Source: DASUPK01 sp963797265
GTDB taxonomy: Bacteria > Actinomycetota > Thermoleophilia > Solirubrobacterales > 70-9
Assembly: GCA_963797265.1 (NCBI GenBank)
Contig: CAWCOY010000002.1
Location: 248,001-312,000, forward strand
Direction: 5' to 3'
DNA length: 64,000 nt
The notes below the pieces were generated by a model. That model saw only the letters and a list, made by a program, of their open reading frames with translations, made no database searches and had not been told where the DNA came from. Within the stretch, counting starts at the first letter, position 1, and every line of letters starts with the position of its first letter. Of the stretch, positions 41,578 through 49,051 are shown one piece after another. Both the position numbers and the translations under genes were made by a program.

Positions 41578-41914
41578 CGAGAGTCGAGGAGGCCGCGACG
41601 GATGGCAGCTCGACGCCCGGCACAAGCGCCGGGACCCGGACCCTCACCCGGACGCCGCTGTCGGAGCGGATCACCGCGTCACCGCGGAGGGGTCCCGGGA
41701 GGGCGCGGCGAGCCGCGGCTTCCGGGTCTCCCCCGACCTGCTCGGCCCGTGCCCCCGCCCGCGCCGCGACGCCAGCCGACCACAGCGCCCAGCCGGTGGC
41801 CACGGCCTGACCGGCGAGGATCAGGCAGACGGCCAGGGCCGGCAGGACCGCCACGAACTCGACGGATGCCTGGCCCGAGCGCGCCTTGGCTCGTTTGATT
41901 CCGACCGCTGCCAT
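41561..41914 (-). CDS. TadE-like pilin-related membrane protein (first)
   Basis: The 117-residue protein opens with basic residues then S-G-Q-A-S-V-E-F-V-A-V-L-P-A-L-A-V, the TadE helix with the conserved Glu, and G-V-A-A-R-A-G-A-R-A-E, typical of TadE/TadG relatives. A short C-terminal domain follows. It heads a three-gene overlapping operon (TadE-like, TadE-like, TadG/VanY/SLT). The prepilin peptidase, TadA ATPase and TadB/C genes are not in this window. Confidence 0.8.
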   Translation of the reverse strand: MAAVGIKRAKARSGQASVEFVAVLPALAVCLILAGQAVATGWALWSAGVAARAGARAEQVGGDPEAAARRALPGPLRGDAVIRSDSGVRVRVRVPALVPGVELPSVAASSTLDASTD

Positions 41915-42016
41915 GGCGGCGAAGCTAGGTCCGACCCGCTCGCGCGAAGCGCGCCGGGAGATACGTGACAGCTACGAATCAGCGCCGGGACCGGCGCGGA
42001 GTCAGTGCGAGGGGCG

Positions 42017-42370
42017 TCAGTAGGTCGTCGCGCTGCGCCAGATCAGGAAGATCGCGGCGACACAGCCGGCCATCAGCGCGATCCAGAGCAGCAGTCCCCC
42101 GCTCCAGGACGAGAACTCGTCGTAGGCGACCGCCAGCAGCGCGATCCCACCCACCGCTCCAAAGAGGCCGGCCTTCTGCGGGTCGGTGAGCGTCGCAAGG
42201 GTGAGCTGCTGCTCTCGGTAGAGCCGGTAGACGAACCAGGCAATCGTGGCGAGGAAGATCATCGTCAGCGCGGCCATCACTGTGTCCGCCGCCGCCCCGC
42301 CACCGGGCAGGAAGTCGACCACCGCCGCCAGGGCGAGAACGATCCCCACATTGCGGAGTGTCCGGAGCAC
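42017..42370 (-). CDS. Four-helix membrane protein of unknown function
   Basis: From a GTG at 42370 the 117-residue protein has four hydrophobic segments separated by short loops, including Y-R-L-Y-R-E-Q-Q-L-T-L-A-T-L-T-D-P-Q-K. I do not recognise the family. Length and pattern resemble small unannotated integral membrane proteins common in Thermoleophilia. It is divergent from the HD gene across an AT-richer 170-bp region. Confidence 0.6.
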   Translation of the reverse strand: MLRTLRNVGIVLALAAVVDFLPGGGAAADTVMAALTMIFLATIAWFVYRLYREQQLTLATLTDPQKAGLFGAVGGIALLAVAYDEFSSWSGGLLLWIALMAGCVAAIFLIWRSATTY

Positions 42371-42504
42371 TGCAGCGATTCTAGTTCGCCCTGCCGGCCC
42401 GCTCGCAAACCGTCGCGGAATATTGCGATTGCAACCAAATCGGAAATGTGAAAGAACTGTCAACCGCTTCTTGTCCGAATTTCCGCAGATCTACTGAGCG
42501 CAAA

Positions 42505-42533
42505 TTGAGAATCCCCAAGCTCGTCGTTAGCGT
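42505..42533 (+). promoter_or_regulatory. Sigma70-like promoter of the HD gene, near-leaderless
   Basis: TTGAGA (42505-42510), a 17-bp spacer and TAGCGT (42528-42533) are followed by 8 nt and the ATG at 42542. The spacing predicts transcription starting at about the first codon. The 42371-42541 gap has no gene. Confidence 0.45.
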
Positions 42534-42541
42534 TTCATCGG

Positions 42542-43135
42542 ATGTCTGAGGTCTCCACTCGCCCGATGCCCGGCGTCAGCTCAGAGCTGGCCGGAGCCGC
42601 GCTTCGCTTCGCCCGCCGAGTGCATCTCGGACAGCACCGCAAGCAGACCAACGAGCAGTTCGTCCAGCATCCGATCGCGGTCGCGAACCTGCTCATCGAA
42701 TCGGGCTACGACGGCCCGCTGATCTCCGCCGCCTATCTGCACGACGTGGTCGAGAAGACCGACGTCGAGCTCGACGAGATCCGCGCCCGGTTCGGGCCGA
42801 GCGTCGCCGGCCTGGTCGACTGCCTCAGCGAGGACCCCGAGATCGACGCCTACGCCGCCCGCAAGCGCGCGCTGCGCAAGCGGATCCTCGAGTCGGGTGG
42901 GGATCCGGTGATCATCTACGCCGCGGATCGCGTCGCCAACATGCGCGACTGGCGCAGGGTGACCCCCGAGGATCGCCCCGCCGTCGGCGAGCGCCTGGGC
43001 ACGACTCTCGAGGAGCGCATGCAGCTCTGGAGCGAGGACCTCGAGGAGCTGCACGACGCCGACCCACACACCCCCTTCCTGGACGACATCCAGACCGAAC
43101 TCGACGCTCTGCGCGCCGAAACCCGGTCCCCCTGA
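42542..43135 (+). CDS. HD-domain protein, small alarmone hydrolase-like
   Basis: The 197-residue protein has the metal-site pattern of the (p)ppGpp hydrolase domain of RelA/SpoT: A-R-R-V-H-L-G-Q-H-R-K-Q, His43 in V-Q-H-P-I-A-V, His67-Asp68 in Y-L-H-D-V-V-E-K-T-D, F-G-P-S-V-A-G-L-V-D and Asp129 in Y-A-A-D-R-V-A-N-M-R-D-W. There is no synthetase, TGS or ACT domain, so it resembles single-domain SAH enzymes that remove the 3' pyrophosphate of alarmones. The substrate is inferred from the motif set only. Confidence 0.85.
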   Translation: MSEVSTRPMPGVSSELAGAALRFARRVHLGQHRKQTNEQFVQHPIAVANLLIESGYDGPLISAAYLHDVVEKTDVELDEIRARFGPSVAGLVDCLSEDPEIDAYAARKRALRKRILESGGDPVIIYAADRVANMRDWRRVTPEDRPAVGERLGTTLEERMQLWSEDLEELHDADPHTPFLDDIQTELDALRAETRSP

Positions 43136-43154
43136 GCGGATGTAGCGGATTTAG

Positions 43155-43170
43155 CGGACCCAAAGGTCCG
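43155..43170 (+). terminator. Small hairpin after the HD gene
   Basis: CGGACC-CAAA-GGTCCG forms a 6-bp stem with a 4-nt loop, 20 nt after the HD gene stop. It is preceded by three AGCGGA blocks at 9-bp spacing (43135, 43144, 43153). No T run follows, so it is only a possible terminator. Confidence 0.3.
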
Positions 43171-43203
43171 TCCGACTGAATATTGTCCCGGCCGCCGTGA
43201 CAT

Positions 43204-43219
43204 GCGGCCCTCCGGCCGC
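43204..43219 (+). other. Hairpin GCGGCC-CTCC-GGCCGC before the aminotransferase gene
   Basis: A 6-bp perfect stem lies in the presumed leader of the DegT gene, inside a 12-codon ATG reading frame (43202-43237) that ends right where the aminotransferase homology begins. It might be a leader peptide or simply chance in GC-rich DNA. Confidence 0.25.
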
Positions 43220-43236
43220 TGGCGTCCGCTCCTCTG

Positions 43237-44250
43237 ATTCCCGCTGACCACAGCCAGTTCGCGATCGGCTTCGATCGCCGTGACCTGCCCAGGCTCCACG
43301 AGCTCTGGGACGAGATCGTGCTCGCCGAGCGCTGGTCCGAGGGAGAGATGACCGGCCGCTTCGAGAGCGCCTGGTCCGAGCTGCACGGGCTCGGCTCGGT
43401 CGCGACCGGGGGCTGGAGCGGCGCCGCGCTCGCCGCCCTCGACTTCGCCCGGGTCCGTGGCGAGAAGGTGCTCTGCCCCTCCAACACCTTCATGGCCACC
43501 CCCCTCTCGATCATCCACTCGGGCGCCGAGCCCGTCTTCGTCGACTGCAATCGCGACGACCTCTGCATGTCGTTCGAGGACTTCCGGCGCAAGGCGGAGG
43601 ACCATCGGCCACGCGCCGCGGTGCTGGTCCACATCGGCGGACACATCGCGTTCGACGTGGAGCGGATCGCCGACTACTGCCGCGCCGAGGGCATCTTCCT
43701 GCTCGAGGATTGCGCCCACGCCCACGGCGCGCGCTGGGCCGATCGCCGTCCGGGCTCCTGGGGCGATGCCGGCGCCTACTCGTTCTACGCGACCAAGACG
43801 ATCTCGACGGGCGAGGGCGGGATGCTGGTCTCCGCCAACCCGGAGTTGCTCGAGCATGCCCGCGCCTTTCGCAACTACGGCAAGCCCGACCACCTGGTCG
43901 AGGGGCTCAACCAGCGGATGAGCGAGTTCACCGCCGCGATCGGCCTGGTGCAGACCGAGCGGCTCGATGAGATCGTCGCCCGCAAGAACGCGATCGCGCG
44001 GGAGCGGCTCGATCCCCTCTACCCGACCCGGCTCGAGCTGCCCGAGGGGATGACCTCTGGCCTCTACAAGTACGTCGTCTTCGACCCGATCGAGCGATCG
44101 ACCGGCAAGGTCTACGACGATCCCTGCCACCGGATCATGGGAACCGGGGACGACCTCCCCAACACGGACTGGGTGGCCGAGAACCACTGGTGCGTGCCGC
44201 TCTACTACGCGCCGGTGGAGGACGCTGCTGCCGTGGAGGAGACAGCGTGA
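43237..44250 (+). CDS. DegT/DnrJ/EryC1/StrS-type PLP-dependent sugar aminotransferase
   Basis: The protein has F-A-I-G-F-D-R-R-D-L-P-R-L-H-E-L-W, C-P-S-N-T-F-M-A-T-P, F-V-D-C-N, the D-C-A-H-A-H-G motif, the PLP lysine in S-F-Y-A-T-K-T-I-S-T-G-E-G-G and F-R-N-Y-G-K. These enzymes transaminate keto-sugars on nucleotide carriers. The first standard start is a GTG at 43318, but homologous sequence extends upstream to about 43237, where only ATT or CTG codons are available after a stop at 43198; the true start or an upstream frameshift is unresolved. The stop overlaps the epimerase start by 4 bp. Confidence 0.82.
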   Translation: MPADHSQFAIGFDRRDLPRLHELWDEIVLAERWSEGEMTGRFESAWSELHGLGSVATGGWSGAALAALDFARVRGEKVLCPSNTFMATPLSIIHSGAEPVFVDCNRDDLCMSFEDFRRKAEDHRPRAAVLVHIGGHIAFDVERIADYCRAEGIFLLEDCAHAHGARWADRRPGSWGDAGAYSFYATKTISTGEGGMLVSANPELLEHARAFRNYGKPDHLVEGLNQRMSEFTAAIGLVQTERLDEIVARKNAIARERLDPLYPTRLELPEGMTSGLYKYVVFDPIERSTGKVYDDPCHRIMGTGDDLPNTDWVAENHWCVPLYYAPVEDAAAVEETA

Positions 44251-45614
44251 GTCGCGTCCTGGTCACGGGCGGCTCCGGCTTCATCGGCTCCCACGTGGTC
44301 GACAAGCTCGCCGACGCCGGGTTCGAGCCGCGGATCTACGACCTGCGCCCCTCGCCCCACCACGAGCCGGGATCCGTCGACACGGTCGTCGGCGACCTCT
44401 TCGATGGGGAGGCGCTCCGCGCCGCGATGGAGGGCTGCGTCGCCGTCGTGCACCTGGCCGCCTACGCGGACGTGGGAATCGTCGCCGAGCAGCCGGTCGA
44501 CGCCGAGGAGTGCAACTCGCGCGGCACCCTGGCCGTGCTGGAGGCCGCCCGGGCCGCCGGGACTCGCGTCGTCTACGGCAGCACGATCTGGGTCTACGGC
44601 GCCTCCGGCGAGGGCGTGATCGATGAGGACTCCCCGATCGGGCTACCGGACCATCTCTACACGGCAAGCAAGCTCGCCGGCGAGATGTACTGCACCTCCT
44701 ACGCCGAGCTCTACGACGTGCCCTGCGTGATCCTGCGCTTCGGCATCCCCTACGGCCCCCGCGCGAGACCGTCGGCCGTGATCCCGATCTTCGTCTCCAA
44801 GGCACTGGCGGGCGAGCCCCTGACTATCTCCGGAGACGGCCTGCAGACCCGGCGCTTCATCTACGTCGAGGACCTGGCCGAGGGTGTCGTCGCCGCCGTC
44901 GACGCAGGCGCTGATGGCCGCATCTACAACCTCGCCGGCGACGAGACGGTGACGATCCGCGAGCTCGCGGACACCGTCTCGGAGCTGGTCGGCGACAGAG
45001 AGATCGTCCATACCCCGGGCCGCAGCGGCGACTTCGGTGGCGCCGTGATCTCGAACGAGCGCGCTGCAGGGGAGCTCGGCTGGCGCGCCTCCACCCCGCT
45101 GCGCGAGGGCGTCAGGCGCTACCTCGCCTGGGTCGAGCCCGAGCCGACGCGGGCAGCCGAGGCCGCTCCGGCGACCGCGCCCCTCGCAGCCGCGAGACGA
45201 CTCACCTGGACCCCGGCGCACACCTGGCCGAGCGCTCGGGTGGTGGCGCTCGCCTGCGCCGCGGGGACCCTGATCCCCTCGACGCTCGCCTTCCGCACCG
45301 ACGAGTTCGGCACGGGGCAGGCCGGGTACGTCACCGTGACCTGCCTGATCGCGATCCTCGCGGCGCTCAGCCTTCTGCCCCTGGGGACCGCGGGACGGGC
45401 TCCCAGCGGTGGCGGTGTGATGGCGGGCTGGCTCCTGGCCGGCTACGTGCTGCTCGAAACCCTGCCGTGGACCCGCCACCTCCTCAACCTCGGGGTGCCG
45501 CACAAGGGGACCATCGCCCTGTGCGCGATGGGGATGGCGATCGCCATGGTGGTGGCGACGGCGGCGATGCGGTGGCGCGGCGACGAGGAAGCCGTCGCGG
45601 ATACGGTCAGTTAG
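44247..45614 (+). CDS. NAD-dependent sugar epimerase/dehydratase fused to a membrane domain
   Basis: The 455-residue protein starts at a GTG overlapping the aminotransferase stop. Residues 1-310 are an extended SDR: V-T-G-G-S-G-F-I-G-S-H, V-V-H-L-A-A-Y-A-D-V, V-Y-G-S-T-I-W-V-Y-G, the catalytic Y-T-A-S-K and F-I-Y-V-E-D-L-A. Residues about 335-445 form four transmembrane helices, unusual for this soluble family. With the aminotransferase it probably makes an amino sugar, and the membrane part may hold the enzyme near glycan assembly. The fusion is in one clean frame. Confidence 0.87.
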   Translation: MSRVLVTGGSGFIGSHVVDKLADAGFEPRIYDLRPSPHHEPGSVDTVVGDLFDGEALRAAMEGCVAVVHLAAYADVGIVAEQPVDAEECNSRGTLAVLEAARAAGTRVVYGSTIWVYGASGEGVIDEDSPIGLPDHLYTASKLAGEMYCTSYAELYDVPCVILRFGIPYGPRARPSAVIPIFVSKALAGEPLTISGDGLQTRRFIYVEDLAEGVVAAVDAGADGRIYNLAGDETVTIRELADTVSELVGDREIVHTPGRSGDFGGAVISNERAAGELGWRASTPLREGVRRYLAWVEPEPTRAAEAAPATAPLAAARRLTWTPAHTWPSARVVALACAAGTLIPSTLAFRTDEFGTGQAGYVTVTCLIAILAALSLLPLGTAGRAPSGGGVMAGWLLAGYVLLETLPWTRHLLNLGVPHKGTIALCAMGMAIAMVVATAAMRWRGDEEAVADTVS

Positions 45615-46278
45615 CCGTCCTCAGGCCCGCTTCCTGGACGCGGTCCAGGATCGCGGGCAGTGCGGCCACGGTGCCACGCCAGCACCAGGGCTCGCTGTAG
45701 TGGTCCGCGTCGTGGAGCAGCAGCACGTCGCCGGCGCGGAGGTCCTCAGTCGCCTCGTAGGCGATCTCCTCGGGCGAGCGGTCCGCACTCCAGTCGTGCC
45801 CCCAGCGCGACCAGAGCAGCGGCTCCAGCCCCCGCGCCCTGACCTCGACGATGCCGGGGAAGCTGAAGATCCCGTACGGCGGGCGATAGAGGCCCGGCCG
45901 AACCCCCGTCGCGTCCTCGATCGTCGCGATGGCGCGCTCGAGGTCGTCCACAAAGGTCCGAGGGGTCAGGCGCAGCATGTTGCGGTGGCGGTGGCCGTGT
46001 ACCGCAACGGTGTGCCCGGCTTCGACGATCTCCGCCGCCAGGGCCGGCTCGCGCTCGACCTGCTCGCCGCAGACGAAGAAGATCGCGCTCGCGCCCCGCT
46101 CGCGAAGCGCCTCCAGCACCGCGGGCGTCCCCTCCGGATGAGGACCGTCGTCGAACGTGAGGGCGATCGCATCGGGCCGGTCGATCCGGCGCGGCAGGCC
46201 GAGCAGCCGCGCCACCCCGGGGGCGACCGGGGCGAGGGCAGGTGACCACCAGGCGGCCGCGGCGGCGGACGCGGTCAA
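45607..46278 (-). CDS. Polysaccharide deacetylase (NodB family)
   Basis: The protein has an N-terminal hydrophobic stretch (A-A-A-A-A-W-W) likely to be a signal or anchor, then the NodB domain: I-A-L-T-F-D-D-G-P-H-P-E with the catalytic base Asp and metal Asp, H-G-H-R-H with metal His residues, R-P-P-Y-G and L-L-H-D-A-D near the end. It removes N- or O-acetyl groups from surface polysaccharides. I use the TTG at 46278; upstream in-frame codons overlap the divergent transporter start. It overlaps the epimerase stop by 8 bp tail to tail. Confidence 0.85.
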   Translation of the reverse strand: MTASAAAAAWWSPALAPVAPGVARLLGLPRRIDRPDAIALTFDDGPHPEGTPAVLEALRERGASAIFFVCGEQVEREPALAAEIVEAGHTVAVHGHRHRNMLRLTPRTFVDDLERAIATIEDATGVRPGLYRPPYGIFSFPGIVEVRARGLEPLLWSRWGHDWSADRSPEEIAYEATEDLRAGDVLLLHDADHYSEPWCWRGTVAALPAILDRVQEAGLRTAN

Positions 46279-46302
46279 TAGGACGGAGCGGCGAATGGCA
46301 GG

Positions 46303-47208
46303 ATGGTGGCACTCATGGACGGGGACCTCGCTCTCGGCTTCGCGCTGGCGCTTGCCGCCGCCTGCTGCTACGAGACCGGCTACGCGCTCCAGGCCCTCGA
46401 GGCACGCCGAGCGCCCGCCGAGCGCGCCCTGCGGCCATCGCTGATCGGCCACCTGGTCGGCCGGCCGGTGTGGGTCGGGGCGACGGCCATCTCGCTGCTC
46501 GGCTGGCCCCTCCAGATCGTGGCGCTCTCGGAGGCGCCGCTGACTTTGGTTCAACCCACGCTGGCCCTGGGCCTGCTCCTGCTGCTCGTGCTCGGGGTGC
46601 GAGTCCTAGGGGAGCACGTCGGCGCGAGGGAGATGCTCGCGGTGGTCCTGATCATCGGCTCCGTCGCGGTCTTCGCCTGGGCCGCACCGCGCGACATCGG
46701 TGACGTTGAGCGCGGCGCGGGACTCGTCGCGGCACTGGCGATCCTGATCGCCGCCGCCCTCGCCCCCTATGCGATCGCGCTCCTGAGGGAGCACCGCCAC
46801 CCGATGCTGCTGCTGGTGGCGAGCGCCGGAGCGGCCGACGGGCTGGCGGCGTTCGTCGCCAAGATCGTCGCCCAGGATGCGACCGAAGGAGCCCTGGTCG
46901 CCGTGGTGCTCTGGGCCGCGTTGGTGGCGGCCGTCGTGATCGTCGGCCTGCTCAGCGAGTCGACGGCGCTGCAGAGCTTCGCGGCCACCCGCGTCGCTCC
47001 CACCGTGCTGGTGATGCAGATCGTGATCCCGGTGGTCCTCGCGCCTCTGGTCGGGGGTGAGGCCTGGAGCGGCACGCCCCTCGGCGGCGTTGTCCTCGCG
47101 GCCGCGCTAGTGACGATCGCCGTGGGCGCCGGCCTGCTCGCGAGCTCCCCGGCCGTCGCCCCGCTGGCTGTCGGCGAGGCGGAGGTCGGCGAGGCGCAAA
47201 ATCGCTGA
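46303..47208 (+). CDS. DMT/EamA-like multi-helix transporter
   Basis: The 301-residue protein has nine to ten transmembrane helices with an internal repeat pattern: A-A-A-C-C-Y-E-T-G-Y-A-L-Q-A in the first helix, V-Q-P-T-L-A-L-G-L-L-L in the first half, and F-A-A-T-R-V-A-P-T-V-L-V-M-Q in the second half. It belongs to the drug/metabolite transporter superfamily; NIPA-like Mg2+ carriers also look like this. The substrate is unknown. Its last 102 bp overlap the convergent glycosyltransferase gene, an unusually long overlap. Confidence 0.82.
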   Translation: MVALMDGDLALGFALALAAACCYETGYALQALEARRAPAERALRPSLIGHLVGRPVWVGATAISLLGWPLQIVALSEAPLTLVQPTLALGLLLLLVLGVRVLGEHVGAREMLAVVLIIGSVAVFAWAAPRDIGDVERGAGLVAALAILIAAALAPYAIALLREHRHPMLLLVASAGAADGLAAFVAKIVAQDATEGALVAVVLWAALVAAVVIVGLLSESTALQSFAATRVAPTVLVMQIVIPVVLAPLVGGEAWSGTPLGGVVLAAALVTIAVGAGLLASSPAVAPLAVGEAEVGEAQNR

Positions 47209-48261
47209 AGCGGCCGGGGGCAGGCGGGCGAACGAGTCGTCCGGATTCGGCTTGGCCGCGAGCGCTCGCCCCATCGCCGCCCCGAGCTCCGCGCGCGAGC
47301 GGGCTACCTCGGCGAGCCCGAATCGGGCGAAGGCCTCGTTGTTCACACGGACGTGTCCCATCCCCCAGCCGTAGGAGACGACGCCGCAGCCGCTCATGAT
47401 CGCCTCGAGCACGGTCAGCCCGGCGGTCGAGTGGACCAGCAGGTCGGCGGCCGCGAACCAGTCGGGCATCCGCTCCGTGAAGCCCTCGACCAGCAGGCGC
47501 GGCTCGCTCGCGAAGTCCTCCGAAAGGGCCGAGCGCAGCTCATCGTTTCGCCCGCAGAGACAGACGACGGTGGACCCCTCCAGCCCCAGGGCCTCCTCGG
47601 CGGCGCCCTCCAGGTCGCCGACGGCCCAGCCGCCGCCCGAGACCAGCACCACCGGCCCGTCCGCCGGTAACCCGAGCGCCCGCCTCGCCTCCGCCTGGTC
47701 CCGGGGCTCGTAGAAGCGCTCGTCGGTCAGGCCTCGGACGCACGCGATCTCGCTCGCGGGCGCGATCCCGCGTACCTCCGCCTCCGACTCCGGATGGGTG
47801 ATCAGATGGAGGTCGACGCCGGGGTGGGCCCAGTAGCGCAGCGCCGCCAGGTCGGTGATCGCCGAGACGACCGGGACGTCGATCTTCCCCCGGCTACGGA
47901 GAGCACCGAGCACCTCCGTGGAGCCGGGATAGGTGGAGATGACGACGTCGGGATCCCGGTCCAGCACCGCCCGGCGAATCGGCCTGGCGGCCAGCCACTG
48001 GGTGAGCCTCGCAGCGAACCAGCGGGTCGGCGGCACGTCGGCGATCAGCCTGTAAGAGAGGTCGAAGATCCTGTTTCCCCATCTGGAGTGAAAACGGGAG
48101 CTGTCGAGGACGAGGCGGCGCACCAGCGGGTTGACCAGTGCGAGGGAGTCGACGATCTCGATCCGGGCTCCGGGAGCATCGCGCTCGATGCCCTCGGCGA
48201 GTACCCGGGCGGGGAGGTCGTGGCCCTCGCCGATCGACGCGCTCAGGATGAGGATCTTCAA
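47107..48261 (-). CDS. MGDG synthase-like glycosyltransferase (GT28 type)
   Basis: From a TTG at 48261 the 384-residue protein has the MGDG-synthase N-terminal motif L-I-L-S-A-S-I-G-E-G-H-D-L-P-A-R-V-L, D-V-V-I-S-T-Y-P-G-S, and the GT-B C-terminal half with V-L-V-S-G-G-G-W-A-V-G-D and H-S-T-A-G-L-T-V-L-E-A-I-M-S-G-C. Relatives move galactose or glucose onto diacylglycerol to make glycolipids. The start overlaps the DUF6328 stop by 4 bp. The C-terminal about 30 residues lie in the convergent overlap and look less conserved. Confidence 0.83.
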   Translation of the reverse strand: MKILILSASIGEGHDLPARVLAEGIERDAPGARIEIVDSLALVNPLVRRLVLDSSRFHSRWGNRIFDLSYRLIADVPPTRWFAARLTQWLAARPIRRAVLDRDPDVVISTYPGSTEVLGALRSRGKIDVPVVSAITDLAALRYWAHPGVDLHLITHPESEAEVRGIAPASEIACVRGLTDERFYEPRDQAEARRALGLPADGPVVLVSGGGWAVGDLEGAAEEALGLEGSTVVCLCGRNDELRSALSEDFASEPRLLVEGFTERMPDWFAAADLLVHSTAGLTVLEAIMSGCGVVSYGWGMGHVRVNNEAFARFGLAEVARSRAELGAAMGRALAAKPNPDDSFARLPPAASAILRLADLRLADSQRGDGRGAREQAGAHGDRH

Positions 48262-48801
48262 TCGTCCGTGTGAGAACGCCGCGTCGGTCCGTTGCGGGGC
48301 GGCAGGCTCGCCCGGCGGATGATCGGGCCGGCGAACCAGAACCCGACAAAGGCCGCGGCCATCACGATGGTGCTGACGATCGCCGTCGCCGCTCCGAAGA
48401 TGAAGTCGCTGATCAGGGCGATCGCACCGCACATCGAAACCGCCAGAAGGAACATGCCCGCCAAGCGAGAGGTTGTTCGAGATCGTGACGATGTACTCCT
48501 TCTGCTGGCGGCGGAAGAGGATTCGGTGGCCGATGGTGGGTGCGAGCAGCAGAACGGTCGCGAGCGCGACGGCGATCAGAACCCCGAAATAGAGGTCTCC
48601 TGGAAGTCCGAGAGGTCGTCGAACCGGTTGGTGAAGGGGACGGTGAGCAGGAAGGCGAACAGCACCTGGACCCCGGGTAGCGCCACGCGCAGCTCCTGCA
48701 AGCAGGTCAGAGAGGTTGCGGTCCGCGCGCTCCTCCTCGCTCTCCCCGCGTCCGCTGTCACGGAGGTGCGGCTGGTCGGAGCTGTCGTGCTGGTCCGCCA
48801 T
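48258..48801 (-). pseudogene. DUF6328-like four-helix membrane protein gene with about three frameshifts
   Basis: Pieces in different frames assemble into one protein: M-A-D-Q-H-D-S and E-E-R-A-D-R-N-L-S-D-L-L; then Q-E-L-R-V-A-L-P-G-V-Q-V-L-F-A-F-L-L-T-V-P-F; then Y-F-G-V-L-I-A-V-A-L-A-T-V-L-L-L-A-P; then A-G-M-F-L-L-A-V-S-M. These match in order the small DUF6328 membrane family. Junctions fall near 48716 (an extra T in CTTGCAGG), 48608 and 48455 (an extra G in CTTGGCGGG). Single-base errors explain it best. Function is unknown. Confidence 0.65.
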
Positions 48802-48803
48802 CG

Positions 48804-49043
48804 CTACTTCTGGATCATCACGACGATGCCGAGCACGATCGCGGCCGTCACGACCGCAAACGCAAGAACGGCCAGACCTCCCGCCGCAGTAGCCGCCAAG
48901 GGCCGCTCGTCGCGCACCATGTCGGCGGATCGCGTCACGCCGAAGATCAGGATCGCGAAGGCAGCCGTGATCCCGACCCCCGCCACGAACGATGAGGCGA
49001 CGGTCTCGAGCAGATTCTTGGTCTCTATGACCGTCGCGAGCAT
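48804..49043 (-). CDS. Small two-helix membrane protein downstream of pit
   Basis: The 79-residue protein from the ATG at 49043 has two hydrophobic helices (about 17-35 and 53-76) joined by a polar loop R-S-A-D-M-V-R-D-E-R-P-L. It starts 8 bp after the phosphate transporter gene ends and stops 2 bp before the DUF6328 gene, so it belongs to that operon. I do not recognise the family; a role as an accessory subunit is only suggested by position. Confidence 0.6.
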   Translation of the reverse strand: MLATVIETKNLLETVASSFVAGVGITAAFAILIFGVTRSADMVRDERPLAATAAGGLAVLAFAVVTAAIVLGIVVMIQK

Positions 49044-49051
49044 TGGGCGTT

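Noticed and set aside
47107..48801. One 564-residue fusion of DUF6328 and a glycosyltransferase
   Set aside because: The N-terminal part reads out of frame over most of its length; the two are separate genes overlapping by 4 bp, with indels in the first.
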